From Pomphorhynchus laevis (taxonomy: Eukaryota > Acanthocephala > Palaeacanthocephala > Echinorhynchida > Pomphorhynchidae): DNA of 64,000 bases. The first letter of the stretch is position 1; the number at the start of each line of letters is the position of its first letter. Under the pieces are notes generated by a model, which saw nothing but the letters and a program-made list of their open reading frames with translations, was not told where the DNA came from and searched no databases. The stretch lies in NCBI GenBank assembly GCA_012934845.2, contig WNNJ02002611.1, positions 1 to 64,000 of the forward strand, in the 5' to 3' direction. Positions 29,140-44,135 of the stretch are shown piece after piece. Position numbers and translations under genes: made by a program.

Positions 29140-30020
29140 TAAATCTGTAATATTATAAAATTATAAAATAATTTATAATTATGATGTGATAATATATTAA
29201 ATAAAGTATTAATATTTTGAAATATTGGGGCAAGATCAATAAAACACAATTTGCTTCTTCATTTAACTACCTGTTAATAAACGGACATGGGAAATACATA
29301 AATCTGTAATATGTTAAAATTATAGAATCATTTTTAATTTTGATGTGATAATATATTAAATAACCTATTTATATATTTTAAAATATTGGAGCGAGATCAA
29401 TAAAACACAATTTGCATCTTCATTTGACTACCTGTTAATAAACGGGCATGAGAAATACATAAATCTGTAATATTATAAAATTAGAAAATAATTTATAATT
29501 TTGATGTGATAATATATTAAATAACGTATTACAATTTTAAAATATTAACGGAGGAATAATAAAACACAATTTCATCTTCATTTGACTACCTGTTTATAAA
29601 CGGTCATGAGAAATACTTAAATCTGTAATATAATACAATTATATAATAATTTATAATTATGATGTGATAATATATTAAACAACTTTTTACAATTTAAAAA
29701 TATTGATCGAGGATTAATAAAACACAATTTGCTTTTTCATTTGACTACTTCTTATTTAACGTTAATGAGAAATACATCAATTTGTAATATTAAAAAATTA
29801 TAAAATAATTTATAATTATGATGTGATAATATATTATACAACGTATTACGATTATAAATTATTGATGGAGTACTAATAAAACACAATTTGCTTCTTAATT
29901 TGACTACCTGTTAATAAACAGACATGAGAAATACATAAATCTGTAATATTATAAAATTAAAAAATAATTTATAATTATGATGTGATTATATATTAAATAA
30001 CCATTTGAATATTTTAAAAT
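29140..30020 (+). repeat. Satellite block recurring from 10.7-11.4 kb, copy 2
   Basis: Partner of the block at 10,700-11,420 by shared private variants at offset 18,434. It is one monomer longer, which indicates an insertion here or a loss in the other copy. Confidence 0.85.
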
Positions 30021-32034
30021 ATTGACGGAGGATTAATAAAGCACAATTTGCTTCTTCATTTGACTACCTGTTAATAAACGGACATGAGAAATACATAAAT
30101 CTGTAATATTATGAAATTATAAAATAATTTATAATTATGATGTAATAATATATTAAACAAGGTATTTCAATTTTAAAATATTGACGGAGGATTAATAAAA
30201 CTCAATTTGCTTCTTCATTTGACAACCTGTTAATAAACGGACATGAGAAATACATAAATCTGTAATATTACAACATTATAAAATACTTTAAAATTGTGAT
30301 GTGATAATATATTAAATGCCGTATTAATATTATAAAATATTGGGGCACGATCAATAAAACACAATTTACTTCTTCATTTGACTACCTGTTCATAAACGGA
30401 CATGAGAAATACATAGTTCTGTAATATTACAAAATTATAAAATAATTTAGTATTGTACTGTGATAATATATTAAATAACGTATTAATATTCTGAAATATT
30501 GGGGCAAGATCAATAAAACACAATTTGCTTCTTCATTTAACTACCTGTTAATAAACGGACATGAGAAATAAATAAATCTGTAATATTATAAAATTTGAAA
30601 ATAATTTATAATTATGATGTGATAATATAATAAATAACGTATGAATATTTTGAAATATTAGGGCAAGATAAATAAAACACAATTTTCTTCTTCATTTGTC
30701 TACCTGTTAATCAACGGACATGAGAAATACAAATATCTGTAATATTAAAAATAATAAAAATTTTTATAATCTACATGTGGTAATATATAAAATAACTTAT
30801 TACAATTTTTAAATATTGAAGAGGATTTATAAAACACAATTTGCTTCTACATTTGACTACCTTTTAATAAACGGACATAAGAAATACATAAATCTATAAT
30901 ATTTAAAAATTAGAAAATAATTTATAATTATGATGTGATTATATATTAAAAACCGTATAACAATTTTTAAATATTGGGGCAAGATCAATAAAACACAATT
31001 TCCATCTTAATTTGTATACCTGTTAATCAACGGCATAAGAAATACATAAATCTGGAATATTATATTATTATAAAATAATTTATAATTGTGATGTGGTAAT
31101 ATATTAAATAACGTATTACATTTTTAAAATATTGACGGAGGATTAATAAAACAAAATTTCCTTCTTCATTTGACTACCTGTTAATAAACGGACATAAGAA
31201 ATACATAAATCAGTAATATTAAAAAATTAAAAATTATTTAAAATTATGATGTGTTAATATATTAAAAAACGTATTAATATTTTAAAATTTTGGGGCAAGA
31301 TCAATAAAACACATTTTGCTTCTACATTTGACTACATGTTAAAAAACGGACATGAGAAATACATAGTTCTGTAATATTACAAAATTAAAAAATAATTTAT
31401 TATTGTACTGTGATAACATATTAAAAATCGTATTAATATTTTAAAATATTGACGGAGGATTAATAAAACACAATTTGATTCTTCATTTGACTAACTGTTA
31501 ATAAACAGACATGAGAAAATAAATAAATCTGTAATATTAAATATTTATAAAATAATTTATAATTATGATGTGATAATATAATAAATAAAGTATTAATATT
31601 TTAAAATATTGGGGCAAGATCAAAACAATTTTCTTCTTCATTTGTCTACCTTTTAATCAACGGACATAAGAAATACAAAAATCTGTAATATTAAAAAATT
31701 ATAAAATAATTAATAATTATGAAGTGGCAATATATTAAATAACGTATTAAAATTTTAAAATATTTACAGAGGATTAATAAAACACAATTTGCTTCTTCAT
31801 TTGACTACCTGTTAATAAACGGACATGAGAAATACATAAGTCTGTAATATTAAAAAATTATAAAATAATTTAATTATGATTTGAAATTATATATTAAAAA
31901 ACGTATTACAATTTTAAAATATTGACGGAGGATCAATAATACACAATTTGCTTCTTAATTTTACTACCTGTTAATAAACGGACATGAGAAATACATAAAT
32001 CTGTAATATTATTAAATTATAAAATAATCTATAA

Positions 32035-32500
32035 TTATGATGTGATAATATAAAAAAAAGTATTAATATTTTAAAATATTGGCGCAAGTTCAACAAAACA
32101 CAATTTGCTTCTTCATTTAACTACCTGTTAATAAACAGACATGAGAAATACATAAATTTGTAATATTTTTAAATTATTAAATAATTTATAATTATGATGT
32201 GATAATATATTAATTAACGTATTAATATTATAAAATATTGGGGCAAGATCAATAAAACACAATTTACTTCTTCATTTGAATACCTGTTCATAAACGGACA
32301 TGAGAAATACATAGATCTGTAATATTACAAAATTTTAAAATAATTTATTTTTGTAAAGTGATAATATATTAAACAACGTATTAATATTTTAAAATATTGA
32401 CGGAGGATTAATAAAACACAATTTGGGTCTTCATTTTACTACCTGTTAATAAACGGACATGAGAAATAAATAAATCGGTAATATTATAAAAAAATATAAT
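32035..32500 (+). repeat. Three-monomer cassette, copy 3
   Basis: Same ordered trio as at 12.66 and 17.26 kb, with ggcgcaagttcaac and the caatttgggtcttc variant at its end. That variant appears at the end of the 12.66-kb copy as caatttgggtcatc. Confidence 0.85.
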
Positions 32501-35019
32501 AATTTATAATCTAAATGTGGTAATATATAAAATAACTTATTACAATTTCAAAATATTGACGGAGGATTTATAAAACACAATTTGCTTCTTCATTTGATTA
32601 CCTGTTAATAAACGGACATAAGAAATACATAAATCTATAATATTTAAAAATTACAAAATAATTTTTAATTATGATGTGATAATATATTAAAAACCGTATA
32701 ACAATTTTTAAACATTGGGGCAAGATCAATAAAACACAATTTCCTTCTTCATTTGTCCACCTGTTAATCAACGGCATAAGAAATACATGAATCTGGGATA
32801 TTATAAAATTATAAAATAATTTATAATTGTGATGTGGTAATATATTAAATAACGCATTACAATTTTTAAATATTGACGGAGGATTAATAAAACACAATAT
32901 GCTTCTTCATTTGACTACCTGTTAACAAACGGACATTAGAAATACATAAATCTGTAATATTATAAAATTATAAAATAGTTTATAATTATGATGCGATGTT
33001 ATATTTAATACCGTATTAAAATTTTAAAATATTGACGGAGGATTAATAAAACAAAATTTGCTTCTTCATTTGACTACCTGTTAATAAACGGACATGAGAA
33101 ATACATAAATCTGTTATATTAAAAAATTATAAAAGAATTTATAATTTTGATGAGATAATATATTAAATAACATATTACAATTTTAAAATATTGACGGACG
33201 ATTAATAAAACACAATATGCTTCTTTATTTGACTACCTGTTAATAAACGGATATGAGAAATACATATATCTGTAAAAATATAAAATTATAAAACAATTTA
33301 TAATTATGATAAGATAATATATTAAAAGACGTATTAATACATTAAAATATTAAGGCAAGATCAATAAAACACAATTTGCTTCTTTATGCGACTACCTGTA
33401 AATAAACGGAAATGAGAAATACATTAATCTGTAATATTATAAAATTATAAAATAATTTATAATTGTCATGTGATAATATATATAATACCGTATTAATATT
33501 TTAAAATATTTACGGAGGATTTATAAAACACAATTTGTTCTTCATTTGACTCCCTGTTAATAAACAAATATGAGAAATACAAATATCTGTAATATTATAA
33601 AATTATAAAATAATTTATGATTATGATGTGATAATATATTTAATAACTTATTAATCTTTTACAATATTGGGGCAAGATCAATAAGACACAATTTGCTTCT
33701 TCATTTGACAACCTGTCAATAAACAGATATGAGAAATACATTAATCCGTAATATTAAAAAATTTTAAAATAATTTATAATTGTGATTTGATAATATATTA
33801 AACAACGTATAAATATATTAAAATATTACGGAGGATTAATAAAACAAAATTTGCTTCTTCATTTGACTACCTGTTAATATACGGACATGAGAAATACATA
33901 AATCTGTAATATTGTAAAATTATAATATAATTTATAATTATGATGTGATAATATATTAAACCACTTATAACAATTATAAAATATTGGGGAAAGATCAATA
34001 AAACTCAATTTGCTTTTATATTTGACTACCAGTTAATAAACGGACATAAGAAATACATAAATCTGTGATATTAAAAAATTAAAAAATTAATAATAATTAT
34101 GATGTGGTAATATATTAAATACCGTATTTAAATTTTAAAATATTTACAGAGTATTAATAAAACACAATTTGCTTCTTCATTTGACTACCTGTTAATAACT
34201 GGACATGAGAAATACATAAATCTGTAACATTATAAAATTATAAAATTATTTATTATTATGATGTGATAATATATTATATACCGTATTACAATTTTAAATT
34301 ATTCACGGAGGTTTAATAAAACACAATTTGCTTCTTCATTTGACTACCTGTTAATAAACGGACATAAGAAATACATAAATCTGTAATATAAACAAATTAA
34401 AAAATAATTTAATTATTATTTGACAATATATTAAATAATATATTACAATTTTAAAATATTGACGGAAAATCAATAATACACAATTTGCTTCTTCATTTTA
34501 CAACCTGTTAATAAACGGACATGAGAAATACATAAATCTGTAATATTATAAAATTATAAAATAATTTATAATTATGATGTGATAATATAAAACAAAGTAT
34601 TTATATTTTAAAATATTGGGGCAATATCAATAAAACACAATTTGCTTCTTCATTTGACAACCTATTAATAAACGGACATGAGAAATAAATTTATCTGTAA
34701 TATTATATAATTATAAAATAATTTAAATTTATGATGTGATAATATAAAATATAACGTATTTATATTTTAAAATATTAGGGCAAGATCAAAAAAACACAAT
34801 TTGCTTCTTCATTTGACTACCTGTTACAAAACGGACATAAGAAATACATAAATCAGTAATATTATATAATTATAAAATAATTAATAATTATGATGTGATA
34901 ATATATTAAAAACTCTACAACAATTTTTAAATATTAGGGCAAAATCAATAAAACACAATTTGCTTCTTCATTTCACTAACTGTTAATAAACGAACATGAG
35001 AAATACATAAATCTGTAAT

Positions 35020-35110
35020 ATAAAAAAATTAAAAAATAACTTAAAATTATGATGTGATAATATTTTAAAATATTGGGGCAAGATCAATAAAACACAATTT
35101 TCTTCTTCAT
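35020..35110 (+). repeat. Monomer junction with internal loss
   Basis: The monomer passes from gatgtgataatatt directly to ttaaaatattggggc. It omits the usual aaataacgtattaatat segment between two similar tatt words. This is consistent with deletion between short repeats inside one monomer. Confidence 0.75.
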
Positions 35111-37959
35111 TTTCTACCTGTTAATCAACGGAAATGAGAAATACATAAATCTGTAATATTATAAAATAATAAAATAATTTATAATCTACATGTGGTAATA
35201 TATATAATGACTTATTACAATTTTAAAATATTGACGGAGGATTCATAAAACACAATTGGCTTCTTCATTTGACTACCTGTTAATAAACGGACATAAGAAA
35301 TACATAAATCTATAATATTATAAAATTATAAAATAATTTATAATTATGATGTGATAATATATTAAATAACGTATTATAAATTTTAAATATTTACGGAGAA
35401 TTAATAATACACAATTTGCTTCTTCATTTGACTACCTGTTAATAAACGGACATGCTAAATACATAAATCTGTAATATAACAAAATTATAAGATAATTTAT
35501 TATTATACCGTGATAATATATTAAATATCGTTTTAATATTTTAAAATATTTACGGAGGATAAATAAAACTCAATTTGTTCTTCATTTGAACACCTGTTAA
35601 CAAACGGACATAAGAATTACATAAATCTGTAATATGATAAAATTATAAAATAATTTATCATTATGATGTGATAATATATATTAAACAACGTATTACAATT
35701 TCAAAATATTGACGGAGGACTTATAAAACACAATTTGCTTCTTCATTTGACTACCTGTTACTAAATGTAAGTGAGAAATACAAATATATGTAATATTAGA
35801 TAATTAAAAAAAAGTTTATTATTTTGATGTGTTAATATATTAAACAACGTATTACAATTTTAAAATATTGACGGAGGATTAGTAAAAAAATTTGCCTATT
35901 CATTTGACTACCTGTTAATAATCGGACATGAGAAATACATTGATCTGTAATATTGTAAAATTATAAAATAATTTATATTTATGATGTGATAATATTTAAA
36001 ATAACGTATTACATTTTTAAAATTTTACAAGAGGATTAATAAAACACAATATGCTTCTTCATTTGACTACCTGTTTATAAACGGATATGAGAAACACATA
36101 AATCGGTAAAAATAAATAATTATAAAAAAATTTATAATTGTGATGTGATAAAATATTAAACAACGTATTAATATTTTAAAATATTGGGGCAAGATCAATA
36201 AAACACAATTTCCTTCTTTATTTGACTACCTTTTAATAAACGGTAATGAGAAATACATAAATCTGTAATATTACAAAATTATAAAATAATTTATAATTGT
36301 GATGTGAAAATATATATAAAATAACGTATTTATATTTTAAAATATTGACGGAAGATTAATAAAACACAATTTGCTTCTTCATTTGACTACCTGTTAATAA
36401 ACGGACATGAGAAATACATAAATCTGTAATATTGTAAAATTATAAAATAATTTATAATTATGATGTGATAATATATTAAAAAAACGTATTACATGTTTTA
36501 AAATATTGAGGCAAGATCAATAATACACAATTTGCTTCTTAATTTGACTACCTGTTTATAAATGGACATAGGAAATACAAATATCTTTAATATTATAAAA
36601 TTATAAAACAATTTATATTTATGATGTGATAATATATTAAAAACCGTATTTCAATTTTAAAATATTGGGGCAAGATCAATAAAACCCAATTTGTTTCTTC
36701 ATTTGACTACCTGTTAATAAACGGACATGAGAAATACATAAATCTGTAATATTATAAAATTAGAAAATAATTTACAATTATGATGTGATAATATATTAAA
36801 CAACATATTAATATTTTTTAAAATATTGTTGCAAGATCAATAAAACCCAATTTGCTTCTTCATTTGACTACCTGTTAAAAAACGGACAGAAGAAATACAT
36901 AAATCTGTAATACTTTTTACATTATAAAAGAATTAATAATTATGATGTGATAATATATTAAATAAAGTATTAAAATTTTAAAATATTGACGGAGGATTTA
37001 TAAAACACAATTTGCTTCTTCATTTGACTACCTGTTAATAAACGGACATGAGAAATACATAAATCTGTAATATTAAAAAATTATAAAATAATTTATAATT
37101 ATGATGTGATAATATATTAAAAAAAGCATTACAATTTTAAAATATTGAAGTAGAATCAAGAGAACACAATTTGCTTCTTCATTTTACTACCTGTTAATAA
37201 ACGGACATAGGAAATACATAAATCTGTTTTATTAAAAAATTATAAAAGAATTTATAATTTTGATGTGATTATATATTAACAACCGTATTGCAATTTAAAA
37301 ATATTGACGGAGGATTAATAAAACACAATTTGCTTCTTTATTTGACTACCTGTTAATAAACGGACATGAGAAATACATAAATCTGTTATATTTTAAAATT
37401 ATAAAATAATTTATAATTGTGATTTGATAATATATTAAATAACATATTAATATTTTAAAGTATTGACGGAGGATTAATAAAACACAATTTGTTCTTCATT
37501 TGACAGCCTGTTAATAAACAGATATGAGAAATACATAAATCTGTAATATTATGATATTAAAAAATAATTTATAATTATGATGTGATAATATATTAAAAAA
37601 CGTATTAATTTTTTAAAATATTGAAGGCGGATCAATAATACACAATTTGCTTCTTCATTTGACTACCTGTCAATAAACGGACATAAGAAATACATAAATC
37701 TGTAATATTATAAAATTATTAAATAATTTATAATTATGATGTAATAATATAAAATAACGTAATAATATTTTAAAATTTTCGGCAAGATCAAAAAAACACA
37801 ATTTGCTTCTTTATTTGACTACCTGTTAATAAACGGACATTAGAAATACAAAAATCTGTAATATTACAAAATTATAAAATAATTTATTATTAAACTGTGA
37901 TAATATATTAAATAACGTATTAATATTTTAAAATATTGACGGAGGATTAATAAAACACA

Positions 37960-38070
37960 ATTTTAATATTCATTTGACTACTGTTAATAAACGGACATTA
38001 GAAATACAAAAATCTGTATTTGATAAAATATTCAACAACATATTACAATTTTAAAATATTGAAGGAGGAT
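37960..38070 (+). repeat. Strongly shortened satellite monomer
   Basis: After gaaatacaaaaatctgta the sequence jumps to tttgataaaatattc. About 50 bases are lost, including the whole central dyad region. It is immediately followed by the ataaatttgctttttc marker monomer used by the right-hand cassettes. Confidence 0.8.
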
Positions 38071-38579
38071 TAATAAAATAAATTTGCTTTTTCATTTGAC
38101 TATCTGTTAATAAACCGAAGTGAGAAATACATTTATCTGTAATATTGTAAAATTATAAAATAATTTATAATTATGATGTATAATATATTAAATAACGTAT
38201 TACAATTTTAAAATATTACCAGAGGATTAAGAAAAAACACAATTTGCTTCTTCATTTAACTACCTGTTAATAAACGGACATGATAAATACATAAATCTGT
38301 TATATTAAATATATTAAAAAAAAATTTATAATTTTGATGTGATAATATATTAAATAACGTATTACAATTTTAAAATATTGACTGAGGATTTATAAAACAA
38401 AATTTGCTTCTTCATTTGACTACCTGTTAATAAACGGCATGAGAAATACATAAATCTGAAATATTACAAAATTATAAAATAATTTATAATTGTGTTGTGA
38501 TAATATATTAAATAACGTATTAATATTTTAAATATTGAATCAATATCAATAAAACACAATTTGCTTCTTCATTTGAATA

Positions 38580-41500
38580 CCTGTTAATAAACGGACATGA
38601 GAAATACATGAATCTGTAATATTCTATAATTATAAAATAATTTTTAATTATGATGTGATAATATATTAAACAACGTATTACAATTTTAAAATATTGAGGC
38701 AAGATCAATAAAACTCAATTTGCTTTTTAATTTGACTACCTGTTAATAAACAGACATGAGAAATACATAAATCTGTAATATTATAAAATAATAAAAAATT
38801 TTATAAATATGATGTGAAATTATATTAAACAACGTATTACAATTTTAAAATATTGAGGCAAGATCAATAAAACTCAATTTGCTTCTATAATTGACCACCT
38901 GTTAATAAACAGACACGAGAAATACATAAATCTGTATTATAAATAAATTACAAAATAATTTATAATTGTGATGTGGTAATATATAAAATAACATATTACA
39001 ATTTAAAAATATTGACGGAGGATTAATAAAACACAATTTGCCTCTTCATTTGACTACCGGTTAATAAACGGACATGAGAAATACATAAATCTGTGATATT
39101 AAACAATTATAAAATTATTTCTAATTATGATGTGATAATATATTAAAAAACGTATTAATATTTTTTAAAATATTGAATCAAGATCAATAAAACACAATTT
39201 GCTTCTTCATTTGACTACCTGTTAATAAACGGACATAAGTAATACATTAATCTGTAATAAGATAACATTATAAAACAATTTATAATTATGATGTTATAAT
39301 ATATTAAATAACGTATTACAATTTTAAAATATTGGGGCAAGATCAATAAAACACAATTTGCTTCTTCATTTGACTGCCTGTTAATAAACGGACATGGGAA
39401 ATACATAAATCTGTAATATTATAAAATTATAAAATAATTTATAATTTTGATGTGATAATATAAAATAACGTAATAATATTTTTAAATATTCGGCAAAATC
39501 AATAAAACACAATTTGCTTCTTCATTTGACTATTTGTTAATAAACGGACATGAGAAATACATAAATCTGTAATATTATATAATTAAATAAAAATTTATAA
39601 TTATGATTTGATAATATATTAAATAACGTATGAATATTTTAAAAATATTGAAGCAAGATCAATAAAACACAATTTGCTTCTTTATTTGACTACCTGTTAA
39701 TAAACGGACATTAGAAATACAAAAATCTGTAATATTACAAAATTATAAAATAATTTATTATTAAACTGTGATAATATATTAAATAAAGTATTAATATTTT
39801 AAAATATTGACGGAGGATTAATAAAACACAATTTGAATCTTCATTTGACTACCTGTTAATAAACGGACATGAGAATTACATCAATCTGTGATATTATAAA
39901 ATTATAAAATAATTTATAATCTAGATGTGGTAATATATTAAACAACCTATTACAATTTTAAAATATCGACGGAGTGTTAATAAAACACAATTTGCTTCTT
40001 CATTTGACCACCTGTTAATAAACAGACATAAGAAATACATAAATCTGTAATATTATAAAATTATAATATTTAAAATAATTTATAATTATGATGTGATAAT
40101 ATATGAAATAACGTATTACAATTAAAAATATTGAAGGAGGATCAATAAAACACAATTTGCTTCTTCATTTGTCCACCTGTTCATAAACGGACATGAGAAA
40201 TACAAAAATTCGTAATATTATAAACTTATTAAATAATTTATAATTATGATGAGATAACATATGAATTAATGTATTACAATTTTAAAATATTGACGGGGGA
40301 TTCATAAAACACAATTTGCTTCTTCATTTGACTTTCTGTTAATGAACGGACATAAGAAATACATAAATCTGTAATATAATAAAATTGTAAAATAATTTAT
40401 AATTATGTTGTGATAATACATCATATAATGTATTAATATTTTAAAATATTAGGGAAAGATCAATAAAACACAATTTGCTTCTTCATTTGACTAACTGTTA
40501 ATAAACGAACATGAGAAATACATAAATCTCTAATATTATAAAATTATAAAACAATTTATAATTATGATGTGATAATATATATTTAACAACGTATTAATAT
40601 TTTAAAATATTGACAGAGGATTAGTAAAACAAAATTTGCTTCTTCATTTGACTACCTGTTAATAAACGGACATGAGAAATACATAGATCTGTAATATTAC
40701 AAAATTATAAAATATTTTATAATTATGATCTGATAATATATTAAACAACGTATTACAATATTAAAATATTGACGGAGAATTAATAAAAAAAATTTGCCTA
40801 TTCATTTGACTACCTGTTAATAAAAGGACATGAGAAATACATAAATTTGTTATATTGTAAAATTATAAAATAATTTATAATTATGATGTGATAAAATATT
40901 AAATAACGTATAAATATTTTAACATATTAACGGAGGATTAATAAAACACAATTTTCTTTTTCATTTGACTACTTGTTAAAAAACGGATATGAGAAATACA
41001 TAAATCTGTAATATTAAAAATTTAACAAATAATAAATAATTATGATGTGATAATATATTAAATAACGTATTAATATTTAAATATATTAGAACAAGATCAA
41101 TAAAACACAATTTGCTTCTTCATTTGACTAGCTGTTAATAGACGGACATGAGAAATACATAAATCTGTGATATTATAAAATTAAATAATAATTTTAAATT
41201 GTAATGTGATAATGTATCAAATAAACTATTAATATTTTAAAATATTGACGGAGTATTAATAAAACACAATTTGCTTCTCCATTTTACTTCTTGTTAATAA
41301 ACGGACATGAGAAATACATAAATCTGTAATATTAGATAATAAAAAAAATTATAATTATGATGTGATAATATATTAAATAACGTTTTAAAATTTTCAAATA
41401 TTGACAATGGATCAATAAAACACAATTTGCTTCTTCATTTGACTAACTGTTAATAAACGGACATGAGAAATACATACATCTGTAATATAAGTAAATAATA

Positions 41501-44135
41501 AAATAATTTATAATTATAATGTGATAATATATTAAATAACGTTTTACAATTTTAAAATATTGACAATGGATCAATAAAACACAATTTGCTTCTTCATTTG
41601 ACTAACTGTTAATAAACGGACATGAGAAATACATAGATCTGCAATATTAAAAAATTATTTATAATGATGATGTGATAATATATTAAATACCGTATTACAA
41701 TTTAAAAAAATATTTACGGAGCATTAATAAAACACAATTTGATTCGTCATTTGACTACCTGTTAATAAACGGACATAAGAAATACATGAATCTGTAATAT
41801 TATAAAATTATAAAATAATTTATAATTATGATGTGATAATATATTAAATGACGTATTACAATTTTAAAATATTGACGGAGGATTAATAATACAAAATTTG
41901 CTTCTTAATTTTACTACCTGTTAATAAACGGACATGAGAAATACATAAATCTGTAATATTATAAAATTATTAAATAATTTACAATTTTGATGTGATAATA
42001 TATTAAAAATCGTATTACAATTTTAAAATATTGACGGAGGATCAATAAAACACAATTTGCTTCTTCATTTGACTAACTGTTAATAAACACACATGAGAAA
42101 TATATAAATCTGTAATATTATAAAATAATAAAATAATTTATAATTGTGATGTGATGATATATTAAATAACGTATTTAAATTTTAAAATATTGGGGCAAGA
42201 TCAATAAAACCCGATTAGCTTCTTCATTTGACTACCTGTTAATAAACGGACATGAGAAATACATTAATCTGAAATATTATAAAATGATAAAATAATTTAT
42301 TATTGTGATATGATAATTTATTAAATAAAGTATTACAATTTTAAAATATTGACGGATGATTCATAATATACAATTTGCTTCTACATTTGACTACCCGTTA
42401 ATAAACGGACATAAGAAATACATAAATCTGTAATATTCTAAAATTATAAAATAATTTATAATTTTGATGTGATAATATATTAAATAACCTATTAATATTT
42501 TTTTAAATATTGAGGCAAGATCAATAAAACACAATTTGCTTCTTCATTTTTCTACCTGTTAATAAACGGACATGAGAAATACATAAATCTGTAATATTAG
42601 AAAATATAAAATAATTTATAATTATGATGTGATAATATAAAAAACAAACTATTACAATTTTAAAATATTGACGGAGGATAAATAAAACCCAATTTGCTTT
42701 TTCATTTAACTATCTGTAATAAACGGACGTGAGAAATACATTTATCTGTAATATTGTAAAATTATAAAATAATTTATAATTATGATGTGATAATATATTA
42801 AATAACGTATTAAAATTTTAAAATATTACCGTAGGATTAATAAAAACAATTTTTTTCTTCATTTGACTACCTGTTAAAAAACGGACATGAGAAATACATA
42901 AATCTGTTATATTAAATAATTATAAGATAATTAAGAATTATGATGTGATAATATATTAAATAACGTATTTCATTTTTAAAATATTGACGGAGTGTTATTA
43001 AAACAAAATATGCTTCTTCATTTGACTACCTGTAAATAAACGGACATGAGAAATACAAAGATCTGTAATATTACAAAATTATAAAATATTTTATAATTAT
43101 GATCTGATAATATATTAAACAACGTATTAAAATTTTAAAATGTTGAAGGAGGATTAATAAAAAAATTTGCCTATTCATTTGACTACCTGTTAATAAACGG
43201 ACATGAGAAATACATTAATCTGTTATATTGTAAAATTACAAAATAATTTATAATTATGATGTGATAATATTTTTAATAACGTATTACAATTTTAAAATAT
43301 TGACGGAGGATCAATAAAACACAATTTGCTACTTCATTTTACTAACTGTTAATAAACTGAAATGAGAAATACACAAATTGGTAATATTATAAAATTATAA
43401 AATAATTTATAATTATTATGTGATAATATATTAAATAACGTATTAATATTTTAAAATATTGGGGCAAGATAAACAAAACACAATTTGCTTTTCATTTGAC
43501 TACATGTAAATAAACGGACATGAGAAATACATAAATCTGTAATATTTTAAAATTTTAAAATAATTTATTATTATACTGTGATAATATATAATATAACGTA
43601 TTAATTGTTTAACATATTGACAGGAGATTAATAAAACACAATTTGCTTTTTCATTTAACTACCTGTTAATAATGGTACATGAGAAACAAATATCGGCGAT
43701 ATTTTAAAATTAAAAAAAAATTTATAATTATGATGTGATAATATATTAAACAACGTATTAATATTTTAAAATATTGGGGCAAGATTAATACAACACAATT
43801 TGCTTCTTCATTTGACTACCTGTTAATAAACGGATATGAGAAATACATAAATCTGTAATATTACAAAATGTAAAATAATTTTTTATTATGATGTGATAAT
43901 ATATTAAATAACGTATTAATATTTTAAAATATTGAGGCAAGATCAATAAAACACAATTTGCTTCTTCATTTGAGTACCTGTTAATAAACGGACATAAGAA
44001 ATGCATAAATCTTTAATATTAAAAAATTATAAAATAATTTATAATTATGATGTGATATTATATTAAATAACGTATTACAATTTTAAAATATTGACCGAGG
44101 ATTTATAAAACACAATTTGCTTCTTCATTTGACTA
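38580..44135 (+). repeat. Large tandem duplication, unit 1 (about 5.56 kb)
   Basis: About 35 monomers recur in the same order in the next 6.2 kb. Paired rare variants: gaaatacatgaatctg at 38601 and 44157 (offset 5556), ctagatgtgg at 39921 and 45635 (5714), gagataacat at 40251 and 46116 (5865), gacggacatg after aata at 41141 and 47004 (5863), and aatggtacatgag at 43671 and 49851 (6180). The stepwise offset increases equal one, one and two monomers, so the copies differ by whole-unit gains or losses. Sequence upstream of about 38,575 no longer matches. Confidence 0.93.
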
